Positions 22,408-33,400 of a stretch of DNA of 64,000 bases are shown one piece after another. The stretch's first letter is position 1. Each line of letters begins with the position of its first letter. The translations under genes and the position numbers were made by a program. Source of the stretch: Hibiscus mutabilis (lineage: Eukaryota; Streptophyta; Magnoliopsida; Malvales; Malvaceae); contig CM033728.1 in the NCBI GenBank assembly GCA_019671005.1, positions 28,347,099 through 28,411,098 of the forward strand. The letters run 5' to 3'. The notes below the pieces were generated by a model, which worked only from the letters and a program-made list of their open reading frames with translations, made no database searches and was not told where the DNA came from.

Positions 22408-23719
22408 GGAAATTAACTAAATCCGCGTACCAGGGTATTGCCGAGGCATGTGTTGTCGTGGTGACTGCTCCCAAAATTGCCGAGGTGTGCGCGTCAAAGG
22501 CTGCTGCGGCGTTGAGAGTTGCCGAGGCGTGCGCGTTCATAGTTGCCGAGGTGTGCGCGTCCATGGTTGCCGAGGCGTCGAGGGTTGCCAAGGCATGCGC
22601 GTCCATGGTCGCCAAGGCATGCGCGTCGAGGGTTGCCGAGGCGACTAAAAGTTGTTCATCCGGGAATGCATCGCATATCTCTAGATCCCCGTTCTCCTCC
22701 CGATTGCGTTCTAAACGTGATAAGTGATCGGCCACTTGATTTTCTGTTCCTTTCCTGTCCTTAATTTCAATATCAAATTCTTGTAAAAGTAATATCCAAC
22801 GAATCAAACGAGGTTTGGCATCCTTTTTAGTAAATAGATATTTGATTGCCGAATGGTCCGTATGAACAATTACCTTTGTACCAATCAAATAGGATCGGAA
22901 CTTGTCAAATGCGAAAACTACAGCTAGTAACTCTTTCTCCGTTGTTGTGTAATTCACTTGAGCACTATTAAGAGTTTTACTAGCGTAGTATATCACATGG
23001 AAGGTCTTACTTGTGCGTTGGCCTAGGACTGCTCCTATCGCGAAATCACTTGCATCACATATGATCTCAAAAGGTAGCGTCAAATCTGGTGGAACGACAA
23101 TGGGTGCCGAGACAAGCTTTTTCTTTAGGGTTTCGAATGCTTGGGTGCAAGAATCATCAAAATCGAAGACTTTATCCTGTTCAAGCAAATTGCACAAGGG
23201 TTTAGTGATTTTAGAAAAATTATGAATGAATCTCCTATATAAACCTACATGTCCAAGAAAACTTCGAATTCCTTTAACCGAACTTGGTAGGGGTAATCTC
23301 TCGATCATGTCCACCTTGGCTTTGTCTACTTCAATTCCCTTGGATGAAATATTGTGGCCGAGCACTATTCCTTCATCTACCATAAAATGGCATTTCTCCC
23401 AATTGAGGACTAAATCAGTTTCTTCACATCTTGCCAACACCCTCTCTAAATTGCCAAGACAGCTGTCGAAGTCATTACCAAAAACAGAAAAATCATCCAT
23501 GAAGATCTCAAGGAAGTCTTCGACCATGTCTGAAAAGAGTGCCATCATGCATCTTTGGAAGGTTGCTAGGGCGTTACACAATCCGAACGACATCCTTCGA
23601 AAGGCATAAGTACCGTATGGGCATGTGAAGGTTGTCTTTTCTTGATCTTCTAGTGCTATGGCGATTTGATTGTAACCTGAATAACCATCAATAATACAAT
23701 AACTATCACTCGCAAACAA
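22231..23719 (-). pseudogene. F reverse transcriptase and RNase H, 5'-truncated
   Basis: The open frame runs 632 codons to 21821, but past about 22230 it is out of the integrase frame. RT starts abruptly at DGYSGYNQI (residues 11-19); FMDDFSVFG at residues 73-81 carries the catalytic Asp pair. RNase H follows: CDAS (Asp 222), EKE (Glu 263), HTDHS (Asp 288) and VADHLSR (Asp 331), so its four acidic residues are present. Then comes the 8-residue array and the start of integrase. The first residues (FASDS) are encoded by LTR sequence, because the 5' LTR is fused into RT at about 23707. FMDDF and the domain order place it with Athila. RT fingers, protease and gag are missing. Confidence 0.8.
22475..22630 (-). 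repeat. In-frame 8-residue repeat array between RNase H and integrase of F
   Basis: Seven units of 24 or 18 bp encode variants of MDAHALAT: LDAHALAT, MDAHALAT, LDASAT, MDAHTSAT, MNAHASAT, LNAAAA and FDAHTSAI. They form residues 364-415 of the ORF starting at 23719. All seven keep the frame. The DNA unit is GC-rich (gttgccgaggcg type) compared with the surroundings. Confidence 0.75.
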
Positions 23720-24568
23720 GAATAAGAACCAAGAATGAATAAACCTTGAATAGAAAAGTGCAAACTCTTATTACCTAAACAAAATACAATAGTTTCTAAC
23801 AACCACAAAACACAATAACCATAGCCAAATAGATTTAGTTCATGGCTAGGTTCCAAAGAAACACAAGATAAATAATCCCTAGCATGAACCTAATTGAACA
23901 AGAAAGAAAAAGATGAAGGATGAAACTTGTCGAAATCCTCCTTGCCCTAGATGCTTGTCGAAAATTCTCTATTCTTGCTCTCCCTCTGGATTGTCTAAAT
24001 TCCCCTCTAATTTATAGGGCTAGGTCAAACTCCTTCTTTTAGGAGGAAGTTAAGTTGGAATTAAATTATCTTTAAATAATATAATTCTTTATTATAATTA
24101 TATTCCTACTAGAACTTCTCCTATCTTCTTGGAATTTAATTCTTCTTTAATCTCTTCATGGAAATCAAATTCCTTTGGGATTAGGCTTTGCCCCACGTCA
24201 TCTTGGGCTTGTCTAGTCATCAATTTCGACTACCATATCACCTTTGTTCTTTGTTGACGATTGCCTTGGCAACTGGCTCGGCGTCTCCTTCATGCATTGC
24301 CCTGGCAACTAGTTCGACATCTCCTTCATGTATTACCCTGGCAACTAGCTCTAGCCTTGCTTTGGCAAGTGATCCTGCACATACACACAAAACACACCAA
24401 AGCAGCATCTTTTCCCACAAAAACTACCAAGTTATGTAATCAAGCTCAACGATGGAAGGAAATATTGATTAATGCATGAATGGCTAATTATGCAACTAAT
24501 ATGAGCCTAAGTCTAACAATAATATGAGTAAAAAGGGTAAGAAAAATAGTACTTTTGAATACTTATCA
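23707..24568 (-). repeat. F 5' LTR, truncated to 862 bp
   Basis: It matches the F 3' LTR from its start (TGATAAGT at 24568) down to the word 'ctcgcaaacaagaataagaa', which lies at 17808 in the 3' LTR. The last ~675 bp of the LTR, the PBS and everything up to RT are deleted. The 36-bp repeats with TTGCC-TGGCAA recur at 24258-24355. Confidence 0.8.
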
Positions 24569-24573
24569 TCTGC

Positions 24574-25324
24574 GTTGAACGTTGTTCTATGTTTCAATTT
24601 TTAATAATAAATCTGCCTTTGACATTATTTTATCTATTTGACATACTTTAATGTTTTCTAAATACTTTTCCAAACAAGAGCTGGCATTGTTGGCCTATTG
24701 CTCCTCAATATCTTATCAAACTTGGGGTGGCAACGATTAAGTTGTTGAATACTGAGGAGAGAAGCTATGAGAGAAGTCATTCAGGTATATGAACTTACTT
24801 CGGGAGTGAAATCTACCCCTTAGGAGTATAGATAGGATCTTAATAAAATTGGTTTATTTAAAAGCATGCACTATAGAGATATAGGGGTTTTTACATGATC
24901 AATTTAGGGCAATGACCATCGAGAGAGGCTTTGCTAATTTTGAATCTGCTCGAAAAACAATGCCAAGATAGGTTATTATTAAAGGCTGGCACGACATGAA
25001 TACCGTGAAAACCAGGCATTCCCTGCCAACGCTCATCATTCATTAAAGCACCTTCCTTGCCAACATTTTTACTTTACTTGTATTTCTTTTCTATTCAATT
25101 ATTTTTAAATCCACTTCAAAACAAACAACTTTTTCTCAAGGCAAGTAACAATCAAAGCAATTGGATTCCAAGTCAATCTTTGTGGGATCGATACTCAACT
25201 TAACTACTGTATTACTTGCAGACTGTGTATACTTTCACGCAAAAGACTCATCTTGGCACTGTTTTATACTTTTCCAATACATATTTTCTACCTCTTTTGC
25301 TAGCATTCACTTAGAGAGTCTACA
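24574..25324 (+). repeat. E 3' LTR, right part
   Basis: It continues from 17132. It begins with 'gttgaac' and 'gttctatgtttcaattttta' after the TCTGC duplication, and ends GAGTCTACA followed by GTGAC, the counterpart of GTGAT before the 5' LTR. Confidence 0.88.
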
Positions 25325-26884
25325 GTGACCCCGGATAGACAACCTCTCACGATAGTCGACCACTACCATAACCCACGCCATGGCGACTGCATGATATAAC
25401 CACGTTGCTGACTGCAAGATCAACATCAACAAGGGGAATCGACCGCTCAACCCAAGTGATAAAATCATAGTCCGAGTAGCTGACCGCTTACCTCAAGGAA
25501 CCTTAACCACGATCAATTTTTAACATATTATAGTGCACTTAATCCTATGGCATTCCAACTACATCCGAATGTTATCTCATCATGTCACATAGCCAATATA
25601 TCATTTATAAAACCATTTTCCACTATTTACAATGCATTATACAAAATCACCACATATGCAAATCATATTGCCAAAGTAATAACACCAGTCTCGACTGAAA
25701 CGTAAACCAATGCTTTCTAGCATTTCTTATACTTCTAAAGCCCTACATATGTACTTAAAATCATGCATTTCCAGTAAGTAAATTAAACCATGTTTACGAC
25801 CTAAACATGAATTACACATGCTCATATCTTAACCGATATTAAAGAGCAAAAGAGGAAAAACTTACTTCCGAGTTTAGGTAACTGTTTCAAACTTATCCTA
25901 AACTCACAACAACCTTTATTAAACCTTTTAAAGGCGTTTAAACTAGTTTCCACTCACCGATACACTTCGCCTTGCTCGCCAACGCGAAATGAGCTCTCGG
26001 CAAGCAACAAACAACATCAAGCTTCGTCACCTTGATTATCCCATGTTTTAACCACATAAAATCAGAAGGAAAATGCATCATTATGCATTTAAACCATTAC
26101 CAACAACCAATTACCCGCAACTCTCAAGTTGCCCACTCAAAAACCATCCAAAACATCCTCAAACACTTCCAAAACTTAACCCAGCCATAATATAATGATT
26201 CAATACATCAAACTTCATCAATTAACATCTAAAAACCCTTTTACAACATCCTTTTACTTCCAACAATGATTAAACACCATTAATAACACAAAACCCCTTT
26301 ACTATCAACCATAAATATTAGAGATCCAACTTATTGAGAAATCATAGAGATTCCATTAGAAATCAAAAGATTTAAGAAAAATATGATTTACCTAAAGGTT
26401 TAGGATAAGGAAATAGTTTTTGGCTAGAGAGATTTTGAGAGAAAAGGTTTTTAGAGAAAGTTAGTTATGTGACTTTTGTTTTAAAGAATTAATTATCAAT
26501 TACTTCTCTCCAACCTATTTTATTATCCAAAACACTTTTTAAAATAGACAATTAAAGGATAAAGTCTGAAATTAGACTTTTGGATTATTAGCTTCTTAAA
26601 GATTCAAAGTTTTGACCCTTTACAAAACAACCACTAAAAACAGTTTTCAAAAGTTGCAATTTTGTCACTAGTCCAAAATGTCCGATTTCCAAACTTATTT
26701 TCCAATATTGATTTTACCATAATCATTAATATATTAATTAATGATTTTGGAACATTTTTCCATAATTTTATCACCTTGAAAAATATTTAATCTCGAAATT
26801 GACTTGAATCTCTAATACCGGTTCATTGAACCCTTAAAATAAGCCCTGAACCATCTAGACCCAAAATCAAGGTGTTACATTAGA

Positions 26885-27790
26885 TACTTGGATGACAAGA
26901 AACGAGAGTTCATGGCTTGAGTTCAAGGTTGCATGTGTTTGGTCGAGTTGGGGTGCAATTTGTTCGGTTGAGCCGGTATGCTCCTGAACGGGTGTCATAG
27001 AGAGGTATCGCTATGATCAATTCTATTATGAATTTGCACAGAATGTTAAGGTGTATATGTTTATCTTTCGACTATGACATTATCGACGTATTGGTACATG
27101 GGCAAAGTACATCGAGCAGAACCTGGGTTTATTGGCTTCGCGTGAGAGGTTCTGGCTCTCGCAAGAGAATTACAGATTCTAGTTTCGATAATGTTCAGTT
27201 TAAAAGGAATTTTGATAAAAGATGATAGTGCTAGGTGAGGACCGCAGGGTCAGAGTATCCAAACAAGAACATTATTTAAAGCATATTGGGTATGTGGATC
27301 GTGTGATCTCATGAGGCGGGATTATCCGCATTTGATATGTAGAGTGTAAACCCTTGTGCTTGTTGTTGTTGATGGTTGTGAGAATTGTAGTCTAAAAGAT
27401 TATCTCGTAAGTGATAGTTGTGCGAATGCAGGGGGTTGGTTCTCTTTGTGAGACGGTTGTTGCGAAAAGGATGTTTGAAAAGGCCCTTTGGTGGTTTAAA
27501 TCCTGAGGTTGCGGTTAATTTGTCAGAGTTCCTGCTCCATAGCTTTTGATGTATATCTGGGTATGGATAGTGGCTGGTATAGAGAGTTGTGGTTGGTTTT
27601 GGATCCTAGCTAGTTTCCTTGAACTTGCTGATGACTACGAGGTGGTAATCACAAGCGAGAATGTTAAATTATTGTCTAGTGTTGTTTTGACGCTAGAGGC
27701 AAGTCGTTTGATGAATCCTTGGTTACAAGGCATTCCTAGCCTATGTTATGAATATGGGGTCAAAATAAGTATGTGCTTAGGATATTTGTA
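26885..27790 (+). pseudogene. A1 gag C-terminus, zinc knuckle and protease relic
   Basis: It continues gag after solo LTR G with YLDDKKREFM, the conserved segment near the end of the capsid-like region. A knuckle remnant with C-x2-C (CGSCDLMRRDYP, near 27293) has lost its His and last Cys. A protease-like segment follows at 27420-27790, ending in ELADDYEVV (27620-27650), which marks the PR-RT linker in the relatives H and A2. Several stops and frameshifts break all three. Element J carries the same sequence on the minus strand (51880-52690). Confidence 0.6.
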
Positions 27791-28436
27791 CGGTATGTGA
27801 GTCCCTAGGTATTTGTGAGGGAATAGTCAGGTTTGCCATCGGATTGAGAGGTCGAGTTTGACATTGAGTTGTATGAAAACACAGCTCCAGTGTCTTTTGC
27901 TTCCCATGTTTGGCTCGAAGGAGTTGCTTAACCAAGGGGTTATTAAGCTTAGTTTTTGTCGGGGATTGCGTCGGTGTTGTTGCGAAAAAAGGAGGATGGT
28001 ATGATGAAAATTCGCATGGGGCTTTGGTAGCTGAATAAATTGATGTTCTATTGATCTTTTTAAAGGTGCTTTGGTGGCTTGTAAGATTGGTTTGAGTATG
28101 GGTGTTATCTGTTGAAGGTAAAGGGTGTGTTTGTGTTTAGATTTGCCTTCTGTAAGGGGGTACGACAATTTGCATTTTTGGTTATGCCGTTTGGGGTTGA
28201 TCAATGCATGGGTTGTGTACATAGTTATGATGAGCCAGGTAGCCCTTGAGTTTTTGGATCAGTCAGTTATGGTGCTTATTACTGGTCTTTCTGTTTACAA
28301 AAGCGCCGATAAGGGTTTTGATTGTTAGGTATGGTTGGTTTAGTGGATTTTTTGGGAGAAGTGAATGTTGCTCTTTGTTTGGGAAGTATGAGTTTTGGGC
28401 ATGTTACTAGGAATTCTGGTTCTGAGATTGTTATTA
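27791..28436 (+). pseudogene. A1 reverse transcriptase relic
   Basis: Only scattered RT blocks can be followed. There is an HR..FE-like start at 27840, and near 28150-28260 a run resembling the F-x-V-M-P-F-G segment ('gcatttttggttatgccgtttgggg') before the active site. The YxDD motif cannot be found in any frame. The sequence ends at a MITE-like insertion that is shared with element J. Confidence 0.5.
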
Positions 28437-28608
28437 GTAAGAGTGAACAGATAAACATGCACAGTGCAAAAACACTTATATATATATGTGTGTGTAAATA
28501 TGTCAGTACATGCATATATTTGGGCATGACATTAGAGGTTTTGCATACATACACATAGACATCTATGAGGCCACATAAGTAATCATGCATACATATGTTC
28601 ACACTTAC
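28437..28608 (+). mobile_element. MITE-like element, copy 1 (172 bp)
   Basis: It is bounded by GTAAGAGTGAAC and GTTCACACTTAC, an inverted repeat with one mismatch in 12. The inside is AT-rich with a 'tatatatatgtgtgtg' stretch and several 'catgcatacat' words. The same unit occurs at 50884-51049 (same host position, in J) and at 38906-39074 (a different position, in H). No coding capacity. The target duplication is not clear. Confidence 0.6.
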
Positions 28609-28689
28609 GGATGAGTGATTAGAAATCAATGGAGTGATGTGTAAGTAAGGTAGCGCATGAAGGTGGTTTCGGTGATATGGTTCTTGGGA

Positions 28690-30090
28690 GTTTGGCTTGT
28701 GCTAGTTTTTGAGCGACCAAATTTAGAATTGGCAGTTTGTAGTTTTGCAAGTGAAGTTGTGGCTTATGCATCTAGATAGTTAAAGGTGCTCAAGCGCGTT
28801 TGTCTTAGGCATGGTGTGAAGCTTGCCGCGATGGTGGTTGTTCAAATGTTTTAGAGATACCAATTATATGATGAGAAGTGTGTCGTTTTCACGGATAATG
28901 TGTGGGTAGGAAATAATGAATGATGATTTGAGTTTTTAACAACTGGATGGTTGAAGTTGTTTAAGAGTTATAGTTTGAAGGTTGAATATCGTCCGAGCTA
29001 AGGTTATAGCCAATGCTTTGTTTATGAGGGTTGCGGTGGAGTTGAGGATGTTGTTTACGCGGTTGGGTATGATGCGTGATGGAGGCTTGATGGCTGAGTT
29101 ACAAGTGAAGTCATCCTGGTCACAGTTGAGTAGAAGAAGGTAACTGTGCGATGATGCTTTAGTATCACATGTCCAGGTTATTGGGGGAAGGAAAGCTGAT
29201 GGATTTTCACATTAATGGTGGTAGGATGTTGTGTTTTAAAGATCGAAAGTGGTGTCTCCTGATGTTGAGTTGAGGTGTATGGTTTTGATGGAGGCGTATG
29301 CCAGTTCTTGTGATATGCATTCCGGTAATACCAAGATATATCAAGGTTTGGAAAGGGATTGTTGTTGGGTTGGTCTAAAGGAAGATATGGTTCATTTTGT
29401 TGTTCAATGCATGGTATGCCTGGGAGTGAAAGCTGAGCACCAGTTTTCTTTCGGATTGTTGATTGAGCTGCTAAGTGTGTGCACCTTTGTGGCAGTGTTT
29501 GTGATATATGTTTTGGAATAAGTGGCAGATTTGTATATTGTCAGGTTAATGCATTTGCACAGTGTGTCTGAGTCTATAGTTTTGGACGAAGATCCATGGG
29601 TTACAGTGAGGGTATAGGGGTGTCGCTTGAGCTTGAGTGTATGTGCTTCATATCTTTCCAAGTTGGATGACGGGTTGGAGCATAGAATTAAGGTTTTGAA
29701 AGATAAGTTGGGTTGTGTATCATAGAGTTCTAGGGAAAGTGTGAAAAGTAAATGCCTTTGGTAGAGTTTTCTTTAATGGCAGTTATCAGGCAAGTATGCA
29801 GGTGGCACCGTACGAGGTGTTGTGTGGTTAGAGGTACTGTACGCTCGTGTGTTGGGCTAGAAATAGGGAAAAGTATGTTCACATGTCTGATGTGTTGAAA
29901 GGCACTAGTGAGGGTGAAGTTATTATGTGAGTGCTTGAGAGCAGCTTCAGATTATCAGAAATTCTACGCAGATTTGAAGCGTAGTGTTTTAGAGTGTGTT
30001 GTTGATGGTCAGATGATCATGATGGTATCGCCTTGGATGAAGGTGATGCGTTTTGGGCGAAAAAAGAAAGCTTAGCCGAGGTTTGTGGAC
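28690..30090 (+). pseudogene. A1 RNase H and integrase relic
   Basis: RNase H pieces are seen at 28740-29010: EVVAYAS, then VVFTDN (the Asp of the HTDHK-like motif). The integrase H2C2 domain is at 29270-29440: HSGNTKIYQGL, then CMVCLGVKAEHQFS. The core is mostly unreadable. The C-terminal part returns near 29940-30110 with the region before the chromodomain. Stops and frameshifts are frequent. The ORF at 29249-29521 is the best preserved stretch and covers the zinc-binding part. Confidence 0.6.
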
Positions 30091-30445
30091 CATACGAGTT
30101 TGTTGAGCATGTGGGTCTTGTTACTTGTTGTTGAGGTTATCTGTTGTGTTGGAAGGGTTCAACGATGTGTTTCATGTGACGATATTGCAAAGATATCGGT
30201 TGGATTCCTCACATATTGTGCCGGTGGAAGGCATTGTGTTAGGATCAGATTTATCTTGTAATAAGGATCCAGTGGAGATCCTTGATGCCAGTGGTATGGT
30301 TCAGCATGGTATGATGGTTGGGCTTGTTAAGGTGCCGTGGAGATACCGCAGTGTTGAGAGGCCACATGTGAATATAAGTCAAAGACGTTGGAGCAGTTTC
30401 TGCTTTTGTTTCCTTCGGGTAAATTTCGGGGAAGAAATTTCTTAA
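30091..30445 (+). pseudogene. A1 integrase C-terminus and chromodomain
   Basis: The frame 30125-30445 reads the end of the GPF/Y region (GFNDVFHVTILQRYRLDSSHIVP), then a chromodomain-like segment with VEILD, LVKVPWRY and VE. It ends NFGEEIS with a stop 12 nt before the LTR. The chromodomain of chromovirus integrases is thought to steer integration to heterochromatin by binding histone marks. This copy is open for 106 codons, longer than any other intact part of A1. Confidence 0.7.
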
Positions 30446-30457
30446 GTGGGGGAGAGT
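30446..30457 (+). other. A1 polypurine tract
   Basis: 'gtgggggagag' followed by one T directly precedes TGTAACACC, the start of the 3' LTR. It is the usual site for plus-strand priming. Confidence 0.8.
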
Positions 30458-33400
30458 TGTAACACCTTAGTTTTGGGCCTAGCGGTTTTGAGGCTTATTA
30501 GACGGTCCGGTGGATCAGGTTAGAGATTTGAGTCAGATTCGGGACTGTATATTTTTCAGTAAGATAAAAATATGGACCGATGGTTAAAAATCATCTTTTA
30601 ATATATGATTAATATTGGTGAAATCAATTTTGGAAAATAAGGTTTGGGGGTGTGACATTTTGGCAATGACCAAAATGCAATTTTTGAAAACTAGTTTTAA
30701 AGGTGACTAAAATGAAAAGGGTCAAATTCCTAGAATCCTTAAGGAGCTATTTTACCAAGTTTTTGCTGGTGATTTTTCCCTTCAATTAAATCATTTTAAC
30801 ATGTGTTTTAAAGGATAATGAAAAGAGATTTTAGATATTAAAGTTAGTTATTTGGTTTTAATGAAAATTGACGTAACTTTTCTCTCCACTTCTTTTCTGC
30901 CAAACGCTCATTTTTTCATCAAAAACTAGAGGTGAGAGATCAATTTTACGTAGATTCTTGATCTACAATTGATTATTTAACTTTGATTTACAAAACCTCA
31001 TTGAAATCTTGTGTTTCCCTAGTTTTAAACAATCCAAGTAAGGGATAAATCACACAATAAGGGTAAGGTCTGTGATCTCCTCTATTGAATGGTTCTTTAT
31101 TGATATTTCCAAGTGTTTGATCCTTGATTTATTGTTTATAATCTGATTTTGTGTTTTTATATTAAATTAATTGATTTAATTAGGAAAAGTTGATGAAAAA
31201 GAGAAAGTTTCGAATTGGATATGTTTTCTGGTGTTGAGGATTGATTTTAAACATATTTTGGATGTGTTATAATGTTTTTAAGTTGATTTTAACAATGGAA
31301 TCCCGAAACTCTTGAATCTCTAATTATTTAGGTTGTTAGATTGGTGTTTTTGTGAAATTATGGTGGTTGGTTAGTTGCTAGAGGTGTTTGGATGAAATAA
31401 TCCTATTTTTAAGTGTTAATTGATGATATTGAAGGTATCTATTGTTAGTTTGTGGATGGTTTGTGTTTGGAAAGGATTAGATGATGTTTTCGTTTGTTGT
31501 GGTTGGGTAATTGTGATAAGATTGTGGAAGTACGTGTGGATTTGTTGTTGCAGTGTTTTGAATGCATTGAGATGCATTAATCCTCTATTGTAATGTGGTT
31601 AAAATAGGGGAGATGGATCCGGAAGTGATCGATAAAGCTTTGGAGGCTTCTGAGGCTTGTTTTCACGTTGGCAAATCAAGGTTTCCTGTATCAGTGATTG
31701 AGAACGTTGATTCCAGCTTTGGAATGTTTTAAAGGTGGTTCATGGGAGTTTAAACTTAGCTCGATGCGCTGATTTAAACTCAGAAGTAAGTAAATATGGT
31801 TTTTCTCTCTCGGTCGTGCTAGATTGAAATGGTTTTATGCACTTGTTTTGGATTACATGTTACCTATTATTTAAGCATGTTTTAAAGTATCTGAGATACT
31901 GTTTTTGAGCATGAGATGCTGAAGGATGCACATGGTAAGTGATCCTTGTAAGTATATGATTTATCCTTGTGGTTTAAAGCATGGTTGTTGCTTTGGAAAA
32001 TAGTTTGGTTTTATGCTTGTTAAAAACAGTGAGGTAAATGGTTAATTATATTGGCAACTGATGTTGTTTTAAAATTGTTATCGGATATAGTTGGCTGGCC
32101 GTAGGATTGATAGTGCAATATAATAAGTCGCCTTGGTTGTTGAGAGGTTTTATAAGGTGTTCCTAAAACTCCATCCAAGTAACCTAACGGTTGAGGGGTT
32201 ATGTGGTACCGTAAACTCCTATTAGTGGGTTATACATCTACTGATGAGTGGTGTTGAGGGGTTTATATGGTGTACTGAATACTCCACCACGAGTGTCACA
32301 ATGTTGGAGGGGTTTATGTGTACCAAAAACTCCCATGTATGAACCTTGTGTTGCTGGTGAGAATGTATGAAGTGTTGGGTAAACACTTGTTGAATCCGTG
32401 TATCCGATGAACTATTTTGGTAAAGGAACTTGGTTAATGATCACTTGTGAGCCAATACAATTGTTGATGTATCATTGGAAAGTTTATGTTGTATAATGTG
32501 ATTTATACATATTTACTCTTTACGCTTTGCATATGGTGGTTATGCATGGGAAGACTTAAATTGAGGTTTAGCTATGGAACTTGCTTTTGGTTAATAATAC
32601 ATGTTGTACGTTTACTCTTTAAGCTTTGCATATGGTTGCTATGCATGGGAAGGCTTAAATTGAGGTCTATCAATGGAATTTGCTGTTGGAAATGATACAT
32701 GCTGCATATGGTTTAATATGCTGGTTTTTAAAGATGAAAAGTGCATGGTTTTCGAGGCATGATGTTTCAATGGTAATGTTTTAAATGATGTTTAAAGAAT
32801 GATTGAAATGAGATTTCAATGTGTTGTTGAGAAATGGTTTTAAACGCATTGATGGTGTTTTGTTTTTTAGCATTCCTCACTAAGCCTAGTGTGTTTACGC
32901 TCTCTTTGTCCATCAATGCAGAGAATTAAAAGCTTCGAGGGCAGCAAGATGCAAGGGATCTTAAAACACTTGGTAACCAAAGTATGTTTTTAGATTGTAC
33001 TATAAGTAATAAGGGAATGAGGGTTTCCGTTGTTGTTTGGAATATGTTTTGTTGAACTCCCTGTTTGAGCAAGTTTTTTTGGTTTCTCTTGAGTTGTAAA
33101 TGGCCTTTATGGTTCATTTTTGGTGATGGTACGAAGTTTGAAGTTTTTCTTGAATGGTCTTCTAGGGAGCAAGCCTATAGTTTTACATTTGATGCAATAT
33201 GCCATGAATTGATGTTAAATCTGTGATACTTGCCTGTGATTTGTTCCCTATTTATGTTGGATGTATGTTAGGATGTATTGGTATGGTTGAATGTATGATA
33301 AACCAGCTAAAAAAGACATTACAGGCTCAGGCGTACTGATATGCGGGGGATCGTGTCGGTACGGCTAGGCAAAAACAAGCTTGGCATTTCGATACAAGCT

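Larger units (their letters stand above)
17133..24568 (-). mobile_element. Athila-like LTR element F, defective, in the 3' LTR of E
   Basis: It is flanked by the perfect 5-bp duplication TCTGC (17128-17132 and 24569-24573). Read on the minus strand it has a truncated 5' LTR (24568-23707) fused directly into RT, then RNase H, a broken integrase, an A/T-rich spacer, the third ORF, a 3' UTR with hairpin repeats, a PPT and a full 3' LTR (18657-17133). The PBS, gag, protease and the N-terminal part of RT are missing because of one deletion from inside the 5' LTR into RT. Because the target duplication is perfect, F is the youngest insertion of the nest, as its position also shows. Confidence 0.88.
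9304..25324 (+). mobile_element. Athila-like LTR element E, pol-depleted, carrying element F in its 3' LTR
   Basis: 5' LTR 9304-10919, PBS TGGCGCCGTTGTCAG, internal region 10920-16271, 3' LTR 16272-17132 plus 24574-25324. The flanks GTGAT (9299-9303) and GTGAC (25325-25329) look like a target-site duplication with one change. The internal region is only 5.35 kb. It holds a gag C-terminus, an unrecognised acidic ORF, a small relic of the pol C-terminus and a third ORF with a GSLFFP motif. I see no protease, RT, RNase H or integrase core. The PBS, the 'gaggacaagcaa' word before the PPT and the third ORF are known features of the Athila group. E looks like a non-autonomous derivative. Confidence 0.85.
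7635..26879 (-). mobile_element. Solo LTR G (Tekay-like), interrupted by element E
   Basis: On the minus strand it starts TGTAACACC at 26879, then 'ttgattttgggtctagatg', and ends with GGGTTACA at 7635. It is flanked by the perfect 5-bp duplication TTAGA. Only LTR sequence is present: 7635-9303 plus 25330-26879, together about 3.2 kb, with no internal region. It is therefore a solo LTR left by recombination between the two LTRs of an element. It lies in A1 gag and was later hit by element E. A second, plus-strand copy of the same LTR type starts at 34851. CG-rich palindromic words sit at 8295-8330. Confidence 0.85.

Noticed and set aside
22448..22764. Plus-strand Arg/Cys/Ala-rich ORFs over the repeat array of F
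   Set aside because: They are antisense readings of the 24-bp array; the minus-strand frame is part of a recognisable pol.
28470..28500. TATA-rich stretch as a promoter
   Set aside because: It is a microsatellite-like part of the MITE-like repeat with no gene start downstream.
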